Assembly: GCA_021778895.1 (NCBI GenBank)
Contig: JAJYBR010000006.1
Span: 1-64,000 of the forward strand
Reading direction: 5' to 3'
DNA length: 64,000 nt
From: Actinomycetes bacterium
GTDB taxonomy: Bacteria > Actinomycetota > Acidimicrobiia > Acidimicrobiales > RAAP-2
The stretch's first letter is position 1. Each line of letters begins with the position of its first letter. The notes below the pieces were generated by a model, which had not been told where the DNA came from, searched no databases, and saw only the letters and a list, made by a program, of their open reading frames with translations. The translations under genes and the position numbers were made by a program. Of the stretch, positions 41,627 through 53,478 are shown piece after piece.

Positions 41627-42769
41627 TCAGTTCTTGGCCAGCGCCACCGCGTGGCGGGCGGCGTCCAGCATGGTCGGCTCGGTCAGCAAACGGTCGCTCA
41701 GGTAGGGGGCGAGGATCGCGCGGCCCTCCTCGGCGTTGGTGCCGTCGAGGCGCAGCACGATCGGCGCGGCGATCTCGACGCGCCCTAGCGCCTCCAGGAC
41801 GCCCCGGGCGACCTCGTCGACCCGGGTGATGCCCCCGAAGATGTTGACGAAGATGGCCCGCACGCTCGGGTCGTGGTTGATCACCTCCATGGCCGCGGCC
41901 ATGACCCCGGCGTCGGCGCCGCCGCCGATGTCCAGGAAGTTGGCGGCACTGCCGCCGACCTGGTTGACGACGTCCAGGGTCGACATGGCCAGGCCCGCAC
42001 CGTTGGCGATGATGCCGACGCTGCCCGACAGGCCGATGTAGTTGAGACCCTTGGCCCGGGCCATCTGCTCGCGCGGGTCCTCGGTCTCGGTGGCGCGGAA
42101 CTCCTCCCACTCGGGGTGGCGGTAGGCGGCGTTGTCGTCCAGGGTCACCTTGGCGTCCAGGGCGTGCACGCGGCCGTCGGGGGTGTAGATCAGCGGGTTG
42201 ACCTCGGCCAGGTCGCAGTCGCCCTCGGTGTAGCAGCGATACAGCGCCACCAGCAGGTCGGCCGCGCCCGCGCGGGCCCCCTCGTCCAGGCCGGCCTCGG
42301 CGACCCAGCGCCGCGCCGTCGCCACGTCCAGGCCCACGACCGGGTCGATGGCGAGGAGGGCGATGGCGTCGGGACTCTCGACCGCCACGGTCTCGATCTC
42401 GACCCCGCCCTGGGAGCTCAGCATGCCCAGGTGCACCTTGTTGGGGCGGTCCAGGGTGAACGAGGCGTAGTACTCGCGCGCGATGTCGCTGGCGTGCTCG
42501 ACCCACAGGCGGTGCACCACGTGGCCCTTGATGTCGAGCCCGAGGATGTTGCCGGCGTGGAGGGCCGCCTCGTCGGCGTTCGCGGCCAGCTTGACGCCGC
42601 CGGCCTTGCCGCGCCCGCCCACCTTGACCTGGGCCTTGATCACGACCGGGTAGCCGACGCGCTGCGCGACGGCGAGCGCCTGCTCGACCGTGTCGGCGAT
42701 GTCGCCGGCCGACACGGGGATGCCGTAGCGCGCGAAGTACTGCTTGCCCTGGTACTCGAAGAGGTCCAT
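41627..42769 (-). CDS. sucC: Succinyl-CoA synthetase subunit beta
   Basis: ATP-grasp subunit of succinyl-CoA ligase, 380 residues. [51 protein letters not shown] and [12 protein letters not shown] are typical. [17 protein letters not shown] and [15 protein letters not shown] belong to the C-terminal flavodoxin-like domain. It begins the long minus-strand run down to metF. The region before the ATG has no clear TANNNT at leaderless spacing, and AGAAAGCGACGG is a weak ribosome site. Confidence 0.96.
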   Translation of the reverse strand: MDLFEYQGKQYFARYGIPVSAGDIADTVEQALAVAQRVGYPVVIKAQVKVGGRGKAGGVKLAANADEAALHAGNILGLDIKGHVVHRLWVEHASDIAREYYASFTLDRPNKVHLGMLSSQGGVEIETVAVESPDAIALLAIDPVVGLDVATARRWVAEAGLDEGARAGAADLLVALYRCYTEGDCDLAEVNPLIYTPDGRVHALDAKVTLDDNAAYRHPEWEEFRATETEDPREQMARAKGLNYIGLSGSVGIIANGAGLAMSTLDVVNQVGGSAANFLDIGGGADAGVMAAAMEVINHDPSVRAIFVNIFGGITRVDEVARGVLEALGRVEIAAPIVLRLDGTNAEEGRAILAPYLSDRLLTEPTMLDAARHAVALAKN

Positions 42770-42797
42770 ATCCGTATCCGTCGCTTTCTGTGTGTGT

Positions 42798-43214
42798 CTA
42801 GGCGGGCACCGCGCGGGAGCCCTCGTCCAAAGTGGCCTCGAGCCACCGGCCGATCTCCTCCAGGGACGACCCGGGAGTGAAGACCCGGGCGACCCCCGCG
42901 GCCTCGAGGCCCGCGATGTCGGCCTCGGGGATGATGCCGCCCACGACCACGACGACGTCGGCGCGCCCCGCGGCCCCCAACAGCTCGATGATGCGCGGCA
43001 CCAGGACGCCGTGGGCTCCCGACAGCAGGCTCAGCCCGAGGGCGTCGGCGTCCTCGTCCACGACGGCCGCCACCACCTGCTCGGGCGTCTGGTGCAGCCC
43101 GGTGTAGACCACTTCGAAGCCGGCGTCGCGCAGCGTGCGGGCGATGACCTTGGCCCCCCGGTCGTGGCCGTCCAGGCCGGGCTTGGCCACGACCACGCGA
43201 TAGGTGCGCTTCAT
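42798..43214 (-). CDS. Stand-alone B12-binding subunit, methylmalonyl-CoA mutase type
   Basis: A 138-residue flavodoxin-like domain equal to the C-terminal part of methylmalonyl-CoA mutase. The cobalamin motif DxHxxG is present in [29 protein letters not shown], with LSLLSGAH and [12 protein letters not shown] as the later conserved strands. No large catalytic subunit is nearby. Split mutases are known in archaea and some bacteria, so it may serve a mutase encoded elsewhere that supplies succinyl-CoA. TATGCT (43224-43229) lies 9 bp before the ATG with no ribosome site. Confidence 0.88.
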   Translation of the reverse strand: MKRTYRVVVAKPGLDGHDRGAKVIARTLRDAGFEVVYTGLHQTPEQVVAAVVDEDADALGLSLLSGAHGVLVPRIIELLGAAGRADVVVVVGGIIPEADIAGLEAAGVARVFTPGSSLEEIGRWLEATLDEGSRAVPA

Positions 43215-43288
43215 CGGGGACTAAGCATAGAACGGCGGGCGCGAGGGCCCTCGGGCGGGCCGGCCCGGTCACGTCGCCAGCACGCGAG

Positions 43289-43294
43289 TAGCGT
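43289..43294 (+). promoter_or_regulatory. -10 element (TAGCGT) of the leaderless DPA operon
   Basis: TAGCGT is followed by six bases (GGGCCC) and then the GTG at 43301, so the DPA operon is predicted to start as a leaderless message. The same hexamer precedes the hydrolase at 7815. Confidence 0.6.
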
Positions 43295-43300
43295 GGGCCC

Positions 43301-44206
43301 GTGAGCTCTGCGGCTGTCGAGCGCGGGCCGGTGCGCGCGCTGATCTCGGCGATGCGGCCGGTCCAGTGGCTCAAGAACATCCTCATCGGGGTGGCCCCGG
43401 CGGCCGCCGGCGTGGCCACGCGCCCCGACATCATCCGCCACACCGGGGCGGCGGTTCTGTGCTTCTGCGCCCTCAGCTCGGCCGTGTACCTGCTCAACGA
43501 CGTCATGGACCTGGAGGCCGACCGGCGCCATCCCGACAAGCGCCATCGGGCCCTGGCGGCGGGCCAGCTGCACCCGGGGATCGCGCTCGGGGCCGCGGCC
43601 GTGCTGGCGCTCATCGCCTACCTGATCCCCCTGGCTCTGTGGCAGCCCGAGGGGCTCTACCTGATCATGTCGCTCTACCTGGGGATCCACGTGGCCTACT
43701 CCCTGGGCCTCAAGCACGTGGCGGTGATCGAGCTCGGGGCCGTGGCCGCGGGCTTCTTCCTGCGCGCCTACGCCGGGGCGGCCGCCGACCACATCGGGGT
43801 CTCCAGCTGGTTCCTGGTGGTGATCGGCTTCGGGGCGCTGTTCGTCGTGGTGGGCAAGCGCTCCAGCGAGCTGCGCCACGTGGGCGCCGGGCGGGCCCGC
43901 CGCGTCCTGGCCGACTACAGCCCGGAGTTCTTGCACTCGGCCCTCACCATGTCGGCGACCGTCGTCGTCACCACCTACTGCCTGTGGGCCTTCGACACCT
44001 CCTCGGGGGGCCTGTCGCTCGCGCGCCACCACATCGTGCCGGTGCGCCTGACCGTGATCCCGGTCGCCTACGCCATCCTCTACGTGATGCGGGCCGCCGA
44101 GGGGCCCCAGGGCCAGTCGCCCGAGGACCTGCTGGCCCGCAACCACACCGTCCAGATCCTCGGGGTGATCTGGGCCGCCCTCTTGTGGATCGGGATCTAC
44201 GCGTGA
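43301..44206 (+). CDS. ubiA: Decaprenyl-phosphate phosphoribosyltransferase (UbiA family)
   Basis: Membrane prenyltransferase of 301 residues with about nine helices. The first Asp-rich motif is YLLNDVMDLEADRRHPDKRHRALAAG; this NDxxDxxxDxxHPxKxxR form is that of DPPR synthase (Rv3806c type), which joins PRPP and decaprenyl phosphate. The second motif is replaced by GKRSSELRHVG, also as in that group. It is followed, through a GTGA overlap, by DprE1 and DprE2 homologues, which makes the assignment strong. The product would be the precursor of DPA. Confidence 0.9.
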   Translation: MSSAAVERGPVRALISAMRPVQWLKNILIGVAPAAAGVATRPDIIRHTGAAVLCFCALSSAVYLLNDVMDLEADRRHPDKRHRALAAGQLHPGIALGAAAVLALIAYLIPLALWQPEGLYLIMSLYLGIHVAYSLGLKHVAVIELGAVAAGFFLRAYAGAAADHIGVSSWFLVVIGFGALFVVVGKRSSELRHVGAGRARRVLADYSPEFLHSALTMSATVVVTTYCLWAFDTSSGGLSLARHHIVPVRLTVIPVAYAILYVMRAAEGPQGQSPEDLLARNHTVQILGVIWAALLWIGIYA

Positions 44207-45519
44207 GCCGCCTGTCGGGCTGGGGCCGCACCGCCGCCGTCGACGCCGAGGTACTGGAGGTCACCACGGAAGAGCAGGTCGCGGCGGCGCTGACCGCGCC
44301 GCTCGCCCCCCGGGGTCTCGGGCGCAGCTACGGCGACGCCGCCCAGCTGGCCGGGGGCCGGGTGCTCGATCTGCGGGGCCTCGACACGATCTCACCGGTC
44401 AGCCCCGACGGCGAGGTCACCGTGGGCGCGGGCGCGAGCCTCGACGCGCTGGTGCGCGCCGTGATGCCCGCCGGCTGGTTCGTGCCCGTGACCCCGGGCA
44501 CCCGCCAGGTCACCCTCGGGGGGGCCCTGGCCGCCGACGTGCACGGCAAGAACCACCACCGCGACGGGTCCCTCGGCGCCCACGTCACGCACCTGCGCGT
44601 CGTGAGCCCGACGGGGATCCACGAGTTGACCCCGGCCGACGGTGAGCGCTTCTTCGTCCACCTGGGGGCCATGGGGCTCTCCGGCGTCGTCACCGAGGTG
44701 ACCTTGGGCCTGCTCCCCATCTCCTCGGACCGGGTGCTGGTGGACACCGAGCGCTTCGACGACCTCGACGGCGTCATGGCGGCCATGGTCGAGGGCGACC
44801 ACCGCTACCGCTACTCGGTGGCCTGGGTCGACTGCGCGGCCCGCTCCGGGCGGGGCCGGGCCGTCCTGACCCGCGGCGACCACGCCCGCGCGGACGACCT
44901 GGCGAGCGCCACCCTGCGCCCGCCCCGTCCCGCCCGCCTGGCCGTGCCGCTCACCGCGCCGCCCGGGCTGCTGAATGCGGCCTCGGTCACCGCCTTCAAC
45001 GAGATGTGGTTCCGCCGGGCCCCGCGCCACCGCGTCCGCGAGCCCCAGCGTCTCGAGACCTTCTTCCACCCCCTCGACGGCGTGCGCGACTGGAACCGCC
45101 TCTACGGGCCCCGGGGCTTCGTCCAGTACCAGTTCGTGGTGCCCGACGCGGCCGCCGAGACGGTCCACGAGGCCGTCGCGCGCCTGGCAGCCTCGCGGGT
45201 GCCGAGCTTCCTCGCGGTGCTCAAGCGCTTCGGGGCCGCCAACCCGGCGCCCCTGTCGTTCCCCCAGCCCGGCTGGACCCTGGCCCTGGACCTGCCGGTC
45301 GGGCCCCCCGCCCTGCCCGGGCTCCTCGACATGCTCGACGAGATGGTGGTGGCGGCCGGCGGGCGCGTCTACCTGGCCAAGGACGCGCGCCTCGCCCCGT
45401 CGACCCTGCGCGCGATGTACCCGCGGCTGTCCGACTTCGCGGCGCTGGCCGCCACCTTCGACCCCGAGCACCGGCTCACCAGTGATCTAGACCGGCGCCT
45501 GCGACTCCGGGAGGGATGA
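44203..45519 (+). CDS. dprE1: Decaprenylphosphoryl-beta-D-ribose oxidase
   Basis: FAD-dependent oxidase of the VAO/GlcD fold, 438 residues, first half of the epimerisation of decaprenylphosphoryl ribose to arabinose. APRGLGRSYGDAAQ binds FAD pyrophosphate. ADVHGKNHHRDGSLGAHV matches the active-site HGKNHH of mycobacterial DprE1. VYLAKDARL has the catalytic Lys, and the terminus TSDLDRRLRL is the usual end. In PGWTLALDLPV the residue aligned with mycobacterial Cys387 is Ala361. Coupled to both neighbours by 4-bp overlaps. Confidence 0.92.
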   Translation: MSRLSGWGRTAAVDAEVLEVTTEEQVAAALTAPLAPRGLGRSYGDAAQLAGGRVLDLRGLDTISPVSPDGEVTVGAGASLDALVRAVMPAGWFVPVTPGTRQVTLGGALAADVHGKNHHRDGSLGAHVTHLRVVSPTGIHELTPADGERFFVHLGAMGLSGVVTEVTLGLLPISSDRVLVDTERFDDLDGVMAAMVEGDHRYRYSVAWVDCAARSGRGRAVLTRGDHARADDLASATLRPPRPARLAVPLTAPPGLLNAASVTAFNEMWFRRAPRHRVREPQRLETFFHPLDGVRDWNRLYGPRGFVQYQFVVPDAAAETVHEAVARLAASRVPSFLAVLKRFGAANPAPLSFPQPGWTLALDLPVGPPALPGLLDMLDEMVVAAGGRVYLAKDARLAPSTLRAMYPRLSDFAALAATFDPEHRLTSDLDRRLRLREG

Positions 45520-46286
45520 TGGACAACGCCTTTGGACAGCCCCAGACCGTCGTGGTGCTGGGCGGCACCTCGGACATCGCCCGCGCCGTGGTGCGGCGCC
45601 TGGCGGCCGCCCGGGCCGACACGGTGGTCCTGGCCGGCCGCGACGGCGCCGCTTTGGCCGAGGCGGCCGAGGAGGCTCGCGACTTCGGGGCGCTGGAGAC
45701 GCCGATCGTGACCTTCGACGCCACCGACGTGGGCGATGCCGGGCGAGCCGTCGCCGACTGCTTCGCGGCCGCCGGTCGCGAGGTCGACCTGGTGATCCTG
45801 GCGGTGGGACGTCTCGGGCACCAGGAGGACGACCAGGACGACCCGGGGCGTGCGGGCGAGGGGGCCCTCGTCAACTTCGCCTGGCCCGTCGCCGCCCTGG
45901 CCGCGGTCCGCCGGCTGCTCGTCGCCCAGGGGCACGGCCGGATCCTGGTCATGAGCTCGGTCGCCGCCATCCGCGTGCGGCGCTCGGCCTACCTCTACGG
46001 GGGCGCCAAGGCCGGCCTCGATCGCCTGGCGACGGGCCTGGCCGCCTCGCTCGCGGGCACCGGGGTGAGCTTGCACCTCCTGCGCCCAGGATTCGTGCGC
46101 ACCAAGATGACGGCCGGCGAGCCCGAGCCGCCCCTGACGACCGGCGTCGAGCCCGTCGCCGAGGCGGTGGTGCGGGGCCTGGCGATCGGCCAACCGGTCA
46201 TCTGGAGCCCGCCGGTGCTGCGCTGGGCGATGCTGGTGCTGCGGCACCTGCCGGCCCGGCTGTGGAGCCGGGTGATGGACCGCTAG
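45516..46286 (+). CDS. dprE2: Decaprenylphosphoryl-2-keto-erythro-pentose reductase
   Basis: Short-chain dehydrogenase, 256 residues, second half of the DPA epimerase. VVVLGGTSDIARAVVRRLA is the NAD(P) loop, typical of DprE2 (GGxSEI-like). The Ser of ILVMSSVAA and the YLYGGAKAGLD Tyr-Lys are the active site. The helix RPGFVRTKMTAG and the C-terminal WSRVMDR tail agree. The ATG overlaps the dprE1 stop (ATGA). Its stop interleaves with that of the convergent phosphodiester-glycosidase gene in CTAG at 46283-46286. Confidence 0.9.
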   Translation: MMDNAFGQPQTVVVLGGTSDIARAVVRRLAAARADTVVLAGRDGAALAEAAEEARDFGALETPIVTFDATDVGDAGRAVADCFAAAGREVDLVILAVGRLGHQEDDQDDPGRAGEGALVNFAWPVAALAAVRRLLVAQGHGRILVMSSVAAIRVRRSAYLYGGAKAGLDRLATGLAASLAGTGVSLHLLRPGFVRTKMTAGEPEPPLTTGVEPVAEAVVRGLAIGQPVIWSPPVLRWAMLVLRHLPARLWSRVMDR

Positions 46287-47563
46287 CCCCCGGGGGTCGT
46301 CGAGGTGGTCGTGCTCGACGACGTGCTCGACGACGCGGTCGACGACGTCGCCGACGTCGCGCCGGCCGGCAGCGGGCGCAGCGACATCGTGTAGAAGTCG
46401 CGGTTCCACCACGAGGCGAAGTAGCGCGAGGGAGATCCCACCATGCCCGACAGCAGGCTGGTCCCGTTGTTCCCGTTGATGATGGCTCCCGGGGCACCGG
46501 TGAACGTGGAGTACTGGACCCAGTCGGTGTTGATGTCGAGCTGCATCCCGGTGACCGCACCCGCGCGCACCAGGACGTTGGCCAGGTCGCTGATCGACAT
46601 CGCTGGGCCGCCCACGTAGACGATGGCTCCGTCCTTGGTTACGCCGAGCCCGGAGCGCCACACGTTGAAGGTGCCCCCGAGGGTCGCCCCCCACAGGGCC
46701 GGGTTGCTGAGGTCGCTGACCGGGTGGCCGTGGACCACCAGCAAGTTGAGGTTCTGGCGCACCGAGGCCACCTGGTTGGTCATGGTGAAGCCCTTGGTCC
46801 CCCAGGCGCCCACGGTCATCAGTCCGTTCTTGTAGACGACGACCGAGGCCGCACCGCGCCGCAGCGGGATGATGGTCGTGCCCTGGGTGTAGTAGCCGCC
46901 GTTGGCGTCCTGCATCCGGAAGCCGGCGTTGAAGGCGGCCACCAGCGTGCGGCTGGCCAGCGGCGTGATGGGGGCCGAGTAGATGAAGTGGGTCGAGCCG
47001 CCCGGGATGAACGAGCCCGAGTAGAGCTGGGCACGCAGGAGCAGCGGGTCCATCCAGGCGATGCCCACCACGTAGCTGGTGTGGATGGCGTCGGGGCGGA
47101 TGAAGGCCTCGTAGATGGCCGGGACACCGTTGTCCGTGCGGCCCGCGACGTGCCAGACGCCCTCGCCGGGCAGGGGGTGGGCGGCCGGGGTGATGACGCG
47201 CGGCGGCGCGGGAAGGTAGCCCGCCGTGGGCACCGCGACGGCCGTCGCACCCGAGCCGAACGACTTGGCCGGCGGCTTGCCGCCGACCTTGGCCGGGTTC
47301 AGGCGGTAGTACTCGGTCTCGATCCAGGTGACGACGGGCCCGATGCCGTGCTGGCGGCCCCACTCGGCGCCCCGGGCGAGCAGGGTGACCCCGTAGGTCG
47401 GGTTGCGCAGGGCCATCGCCAGCGTCCCGCCCAGGTAGAGCGTGTACGTGACGGTGAGGGCGATCAGGGCCACCAGGACCCGGCGGACCCAGTAGATCCG
47501 CTCGGGCAGTCGCTGGCGCCGCGGCGCCGACGGCGGCCGGTACGCGGGTCGGGCGTAATCCAT
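46283..47563 (-). CDS. Membrane-anchored phosphodiester glycosidase-family protein
   Basis: A 426-residue protein with a basic N-terminus and one membrane anchor (about residues 28-50). The bulk is a NAGPA/DUF2233-type domain: LVAAFNAGFRMQDANGGYYTQG, VVYKNGLMTVGAWG, NLNLLVVHGHPV, GVTKDGAIVYVGG and GMQLDINTDWVQYSTF. The usual NLDGGGS-like active-site segment is changed to QLDINTDW, which is common in the actinobacterial branch. A Thr/Ser tail ends it. It may trim or modify cell-wall glycans, which suits the neighbouring DPA operon; this is inference. Confidence 0.82.
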   Translation of the reverse strand: MDYARPAYRPPSAPRRQRLPERIYWVRRVLVALIALTVTYTLYLGGTLAMALRNPTYGVTLLARGAEWGRQHGIGPVVTWIETEYYRLNPAKVGGKPPAKSFGSGATAVAVPTAGYLPAPPRVITPAAHPLPGEGVWHVAGRTDNGVPAIYEAFIRPDAIHTSYVVGIAWMDPLLLRAQLYSGSFIPGGSTHFIYSAPITPLASRTLVAAFNAGFRMQDANGGYYTQGTTIIPLRRGAASVVVYKNGLMTVGAWGTKGFTMTNQVASVRQNLNLLVVHGHPVSDLSNPALWGATLGGTFNVWRSGLGVTKDGAIVYVGGPAMSISDLANVLVRAGAVTGMQLDINTDWVQYSTFTGAPGAIINGNNGTSLLSGMVGSPSRYFASWWNRDFYTMSLRPLPAGATSATSSTASSSTSSSTTTSTTPGG

Positions 47564-47634
47564 GAAGTGCCATTCTCGCAGGACCGAGGGCGCGGTCCGA
47601 CGCGCCAGCGGGCCTTTCTTAGCGACGATTTACG

Positions 47635-51457
<3,823 letters not shown>

Positions 51458-51461
<4 letters not shown>

Positions 51462-52621
51462 CGACCCATGCCCACGTGCTGCGCCCGCTGGAGCGACTTG
51501 CCCTCGGTCTGCAGCGACGGGGCCAGCATGACCTCGGCCTTCTGGAACTCCTTCACCGACTCGTAGCCACAGGTGGCCATCGAGGTGCGCAGCGCGCCGA
51601 ACAGGTTGAGGCGGCCGTCGTTCTCGTGGGCTGGGCCGAGCAGGATCTCGCGAAGCGTGCCGCGGACCTGGGTGCGCACGCGCGCCCCGCGCGGCAGCGT
51701 CGGGTGGAAGGTCGCCATGCCCCAGTGGAACCCGCGCGCGGGCGCCTCGACGGCACTCGACAGCGGCGAGCCGATCATCACGGCGTCGGCGCCACAGGCG
51801 ATGGCCTTGGCGATGTCGCCGCCCTTGCTCATGCCGCCGTCGGCGATGACCTGCACGTAGACGCCGGTCTCGTCGAGGTGGCGCATGCGGGCTCCGGCCA
51901 CGTCGGCGATGGCGGTCGCCTGGGGCACCCCGATGCCGAGCACCGCGCGCGACGTGCACGCCTGGCCCGGCCCGACCCCGACCAGCACGCCAGCGGCGCC
52001 GGTGCGCATGAGGTGGAGGGCCGCCTGGTAACTGGCGCACCCGCCGACGATGACGGGGACCTCGAACTCGCGGATGAACTTCTTCAAGTTGAGGGGCTCG
52101 ACGGTCTTCGAGACGTGCTCGGCCGAGACCACAGTGCCCTGGACGACCAGGATGTCGAGGCCCGAGGCGAGAATCGTGCTGGCCATCCAGTCGGCGCGCT
52201 GGGGCGTGACCGAGGCCGCGGTGGTGACGCCGGCCGCCTTCATCTCGGCGATGCGCGCGGCCACCAGCTCGAGCTGGATGGGCTCGGCGTACATCTGCTG
52301 CATGCGCGCCGTGGCCTTGTCGTCGTCGAGCTCGCGGATCTCGTCGAAGAGGGGCATGGGGTCCTCGTAGCGGGTCCACAGACCCTCGAGGTTGAGCACG
52401 CCGAGGCCGCCGAGGCGGCCGATCTCGATCGCGGTGGCCGGCGAGACAGCACCGTCCATGGCCGAGCCGAGCATCGGCAGCTCGAACTTGTAGGCGTCGA
52501 TCTGCCAGCTGATGTCGACGTCCTCAGGGTCACGCGTACGGCGCGACGGCACGATCGCGATGTCGTCGAAGCCGTAGGCCTGCCGGGCCGCCTTGTAGAT
52601 GCCGATCTCCACTTCCGCCAT
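51458..52621 (-). CDS. guaB3: IMP dehydrogenase-related protein GuaB3
   Basis: A 387-residue (beta/alpha)8 protein of the GuaB3 branch common in actinobacteria. [25 protein letters not shown] starts it, and [14 protein letters not shown] corresponds to the IMPDH SxMD segment. [23 protein letters not shown] contains the Cys of the catalytic loop. No CBS domains are present. Its in vivo reaction has been debated; its coupling to guaA supports a guanine-nucleotide role. ATG with CCTCGGAGGAATT before it and TAGATT 22 bp upstream. Confidence 0.93.
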
Positions 52622-52640
52622 AATTCCTCCGAGGTTTCCT

Positions 52641-53405
52641 CTAATCTACCGGACCGTCGTCGAGAGGCTCAGGGTCCCGCGGGGCCACGCCGACCGCCAG
52701 GGACACCAGGTCGACGAGCACGCGGGCCGTCGCCCCCCAGATGAGGTCCGCCGGTCCGCGAAAGAACGAGATGGGGAACTCGGCGGCCCCCGCGTCGCGC
52801 TGCCAGAACTCCTCGAGGTAGAAGCCCTCGCCCGCGAGGTCGGCCAGGGCCACGTCGAAGGTAGCCTCGACCTCGGCCGGGCTGGGCACCAGGGTGGGCG
52901 GCCCGGGCAGGGCGGCCACGACCGGCCAGATCACCGAGCCCGAGACCCGGGTGACCAGGGGTGACAACCACCCGAGGGGGCGCACCAGCGCCGGGTCGAG
53001 GCCGACCTCCTCGGCCGCCTCGCGTCGCGCGGCCGCCACCAGCGACTCGCCCTCCTCGACGCGCCCGCCGGGCAGGGCCACCTCGCCGGCGTGGTCGCGC
53101 AGGCTGCGCGCCCGGCGGGTGAGAACGACGCGCGCCTCACCGGCGACGTCGAACAGAGCGACCAGGACCGCCGAGTCGCGCAGGTCCTCGGGTCCCTCGA
53201 GCAGCGGAGGGGGCACGGGATCGGTGATGCCCTGACCCCGCGCGTTCAGGCGGGCCTCGACGATCGCGACGTCGAGGCCCCGCCGGCGGGCGTCGGGCAG
53301 GTCGGCCCACGGCGCCGGGCGGCCCGGCCGGACCACGGCGGGGACGGGAACGATCTGGGGCGCGACGAGACCAGCGAATCGCGTCGCTGTTGCCTCCTCG
53401 CGCAC
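52641..53405 (-). CDS. Nudix hydrolase, coenzyme A pyrophosphatase-like
   Basis: A 254-residue protein with the Nudix domain in the middle. The Nudix box GGRVEEGESLVAAARREAAEEVGL is complete (G-x5-E-x7-REAxEExGL). RRARSLRDHAGEVALPGG before it is the CoA-pyrophosphatase (NudL) signature, and the C-terminal FFRGPADLIWGATARVL is also like NudL. The likely reaction is CoA to 3',5'-ADP and 4'-phosphopantetheine. The GTG at 53405 is the longest start; a later start is possible since the N-terminal 75 residues are not conserved. It is divergent from the MMPL gene. Confidence 0.85.
   Translation of the reverse strand: MREEATATRFAGLVAPQIVPVPAVVRPGRPAPWADLPDARRRGLDVAIVEARLNARGQGITDPVPPPLLEGPEDLRDSAVLVALFDVAGEARVVLTRRARSLRDHAGEVALPGGRVEEGESLVAAARREAAEEVGLDPALVRPLGWLSPLVTRVSGSVIWPVVAALPGPPTLVPSPAEVEATFDVALADLAGEGFYLEEFWQRDAGAAEFPISFFRGPADLIWGATARVLVDLVSLAVGVAPRDPEPLDDGPVD
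52643..52648 (-). promoter_or_regulatory. -10 element (TAGATT) of the guaB3-guaA-uvrD operon
   Basis: Minus-strand TAGATT lies 21 bp before the guaB3 ATG, giving a short leader with the GGAGG site. It overlaps the stop codon of the upstream Nudix gene (52641-52643). The same hexamer is used before groES and the MMPL gene at 22010. Confidence 0.5.
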
Positions 53406-53478
53406 CCATCTCCCTTAGACTCTGTCCGCCCCTCGCAGCGTACCGGTGGGGGGCCGCCGCCAACCCCTCAGGAGGCCC

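Noticed and set aside
42770..42797. Cobalamin riboswitch near the B12-binding subunit or metF
   Set aside because: The gaps (28 bp here, 86 bp upstream of 43214, 4 bp before metF) are too short for a B12 riboswitch and no B12 box is seen.
47581..47598. GGACCG-N6-CGGTCC as the uvrD terminator
   Set aside because: Only 6 bp of stem with a 6-nt loop and no T-run, well after the stop and in the leader region of the next gene; too weak to call.
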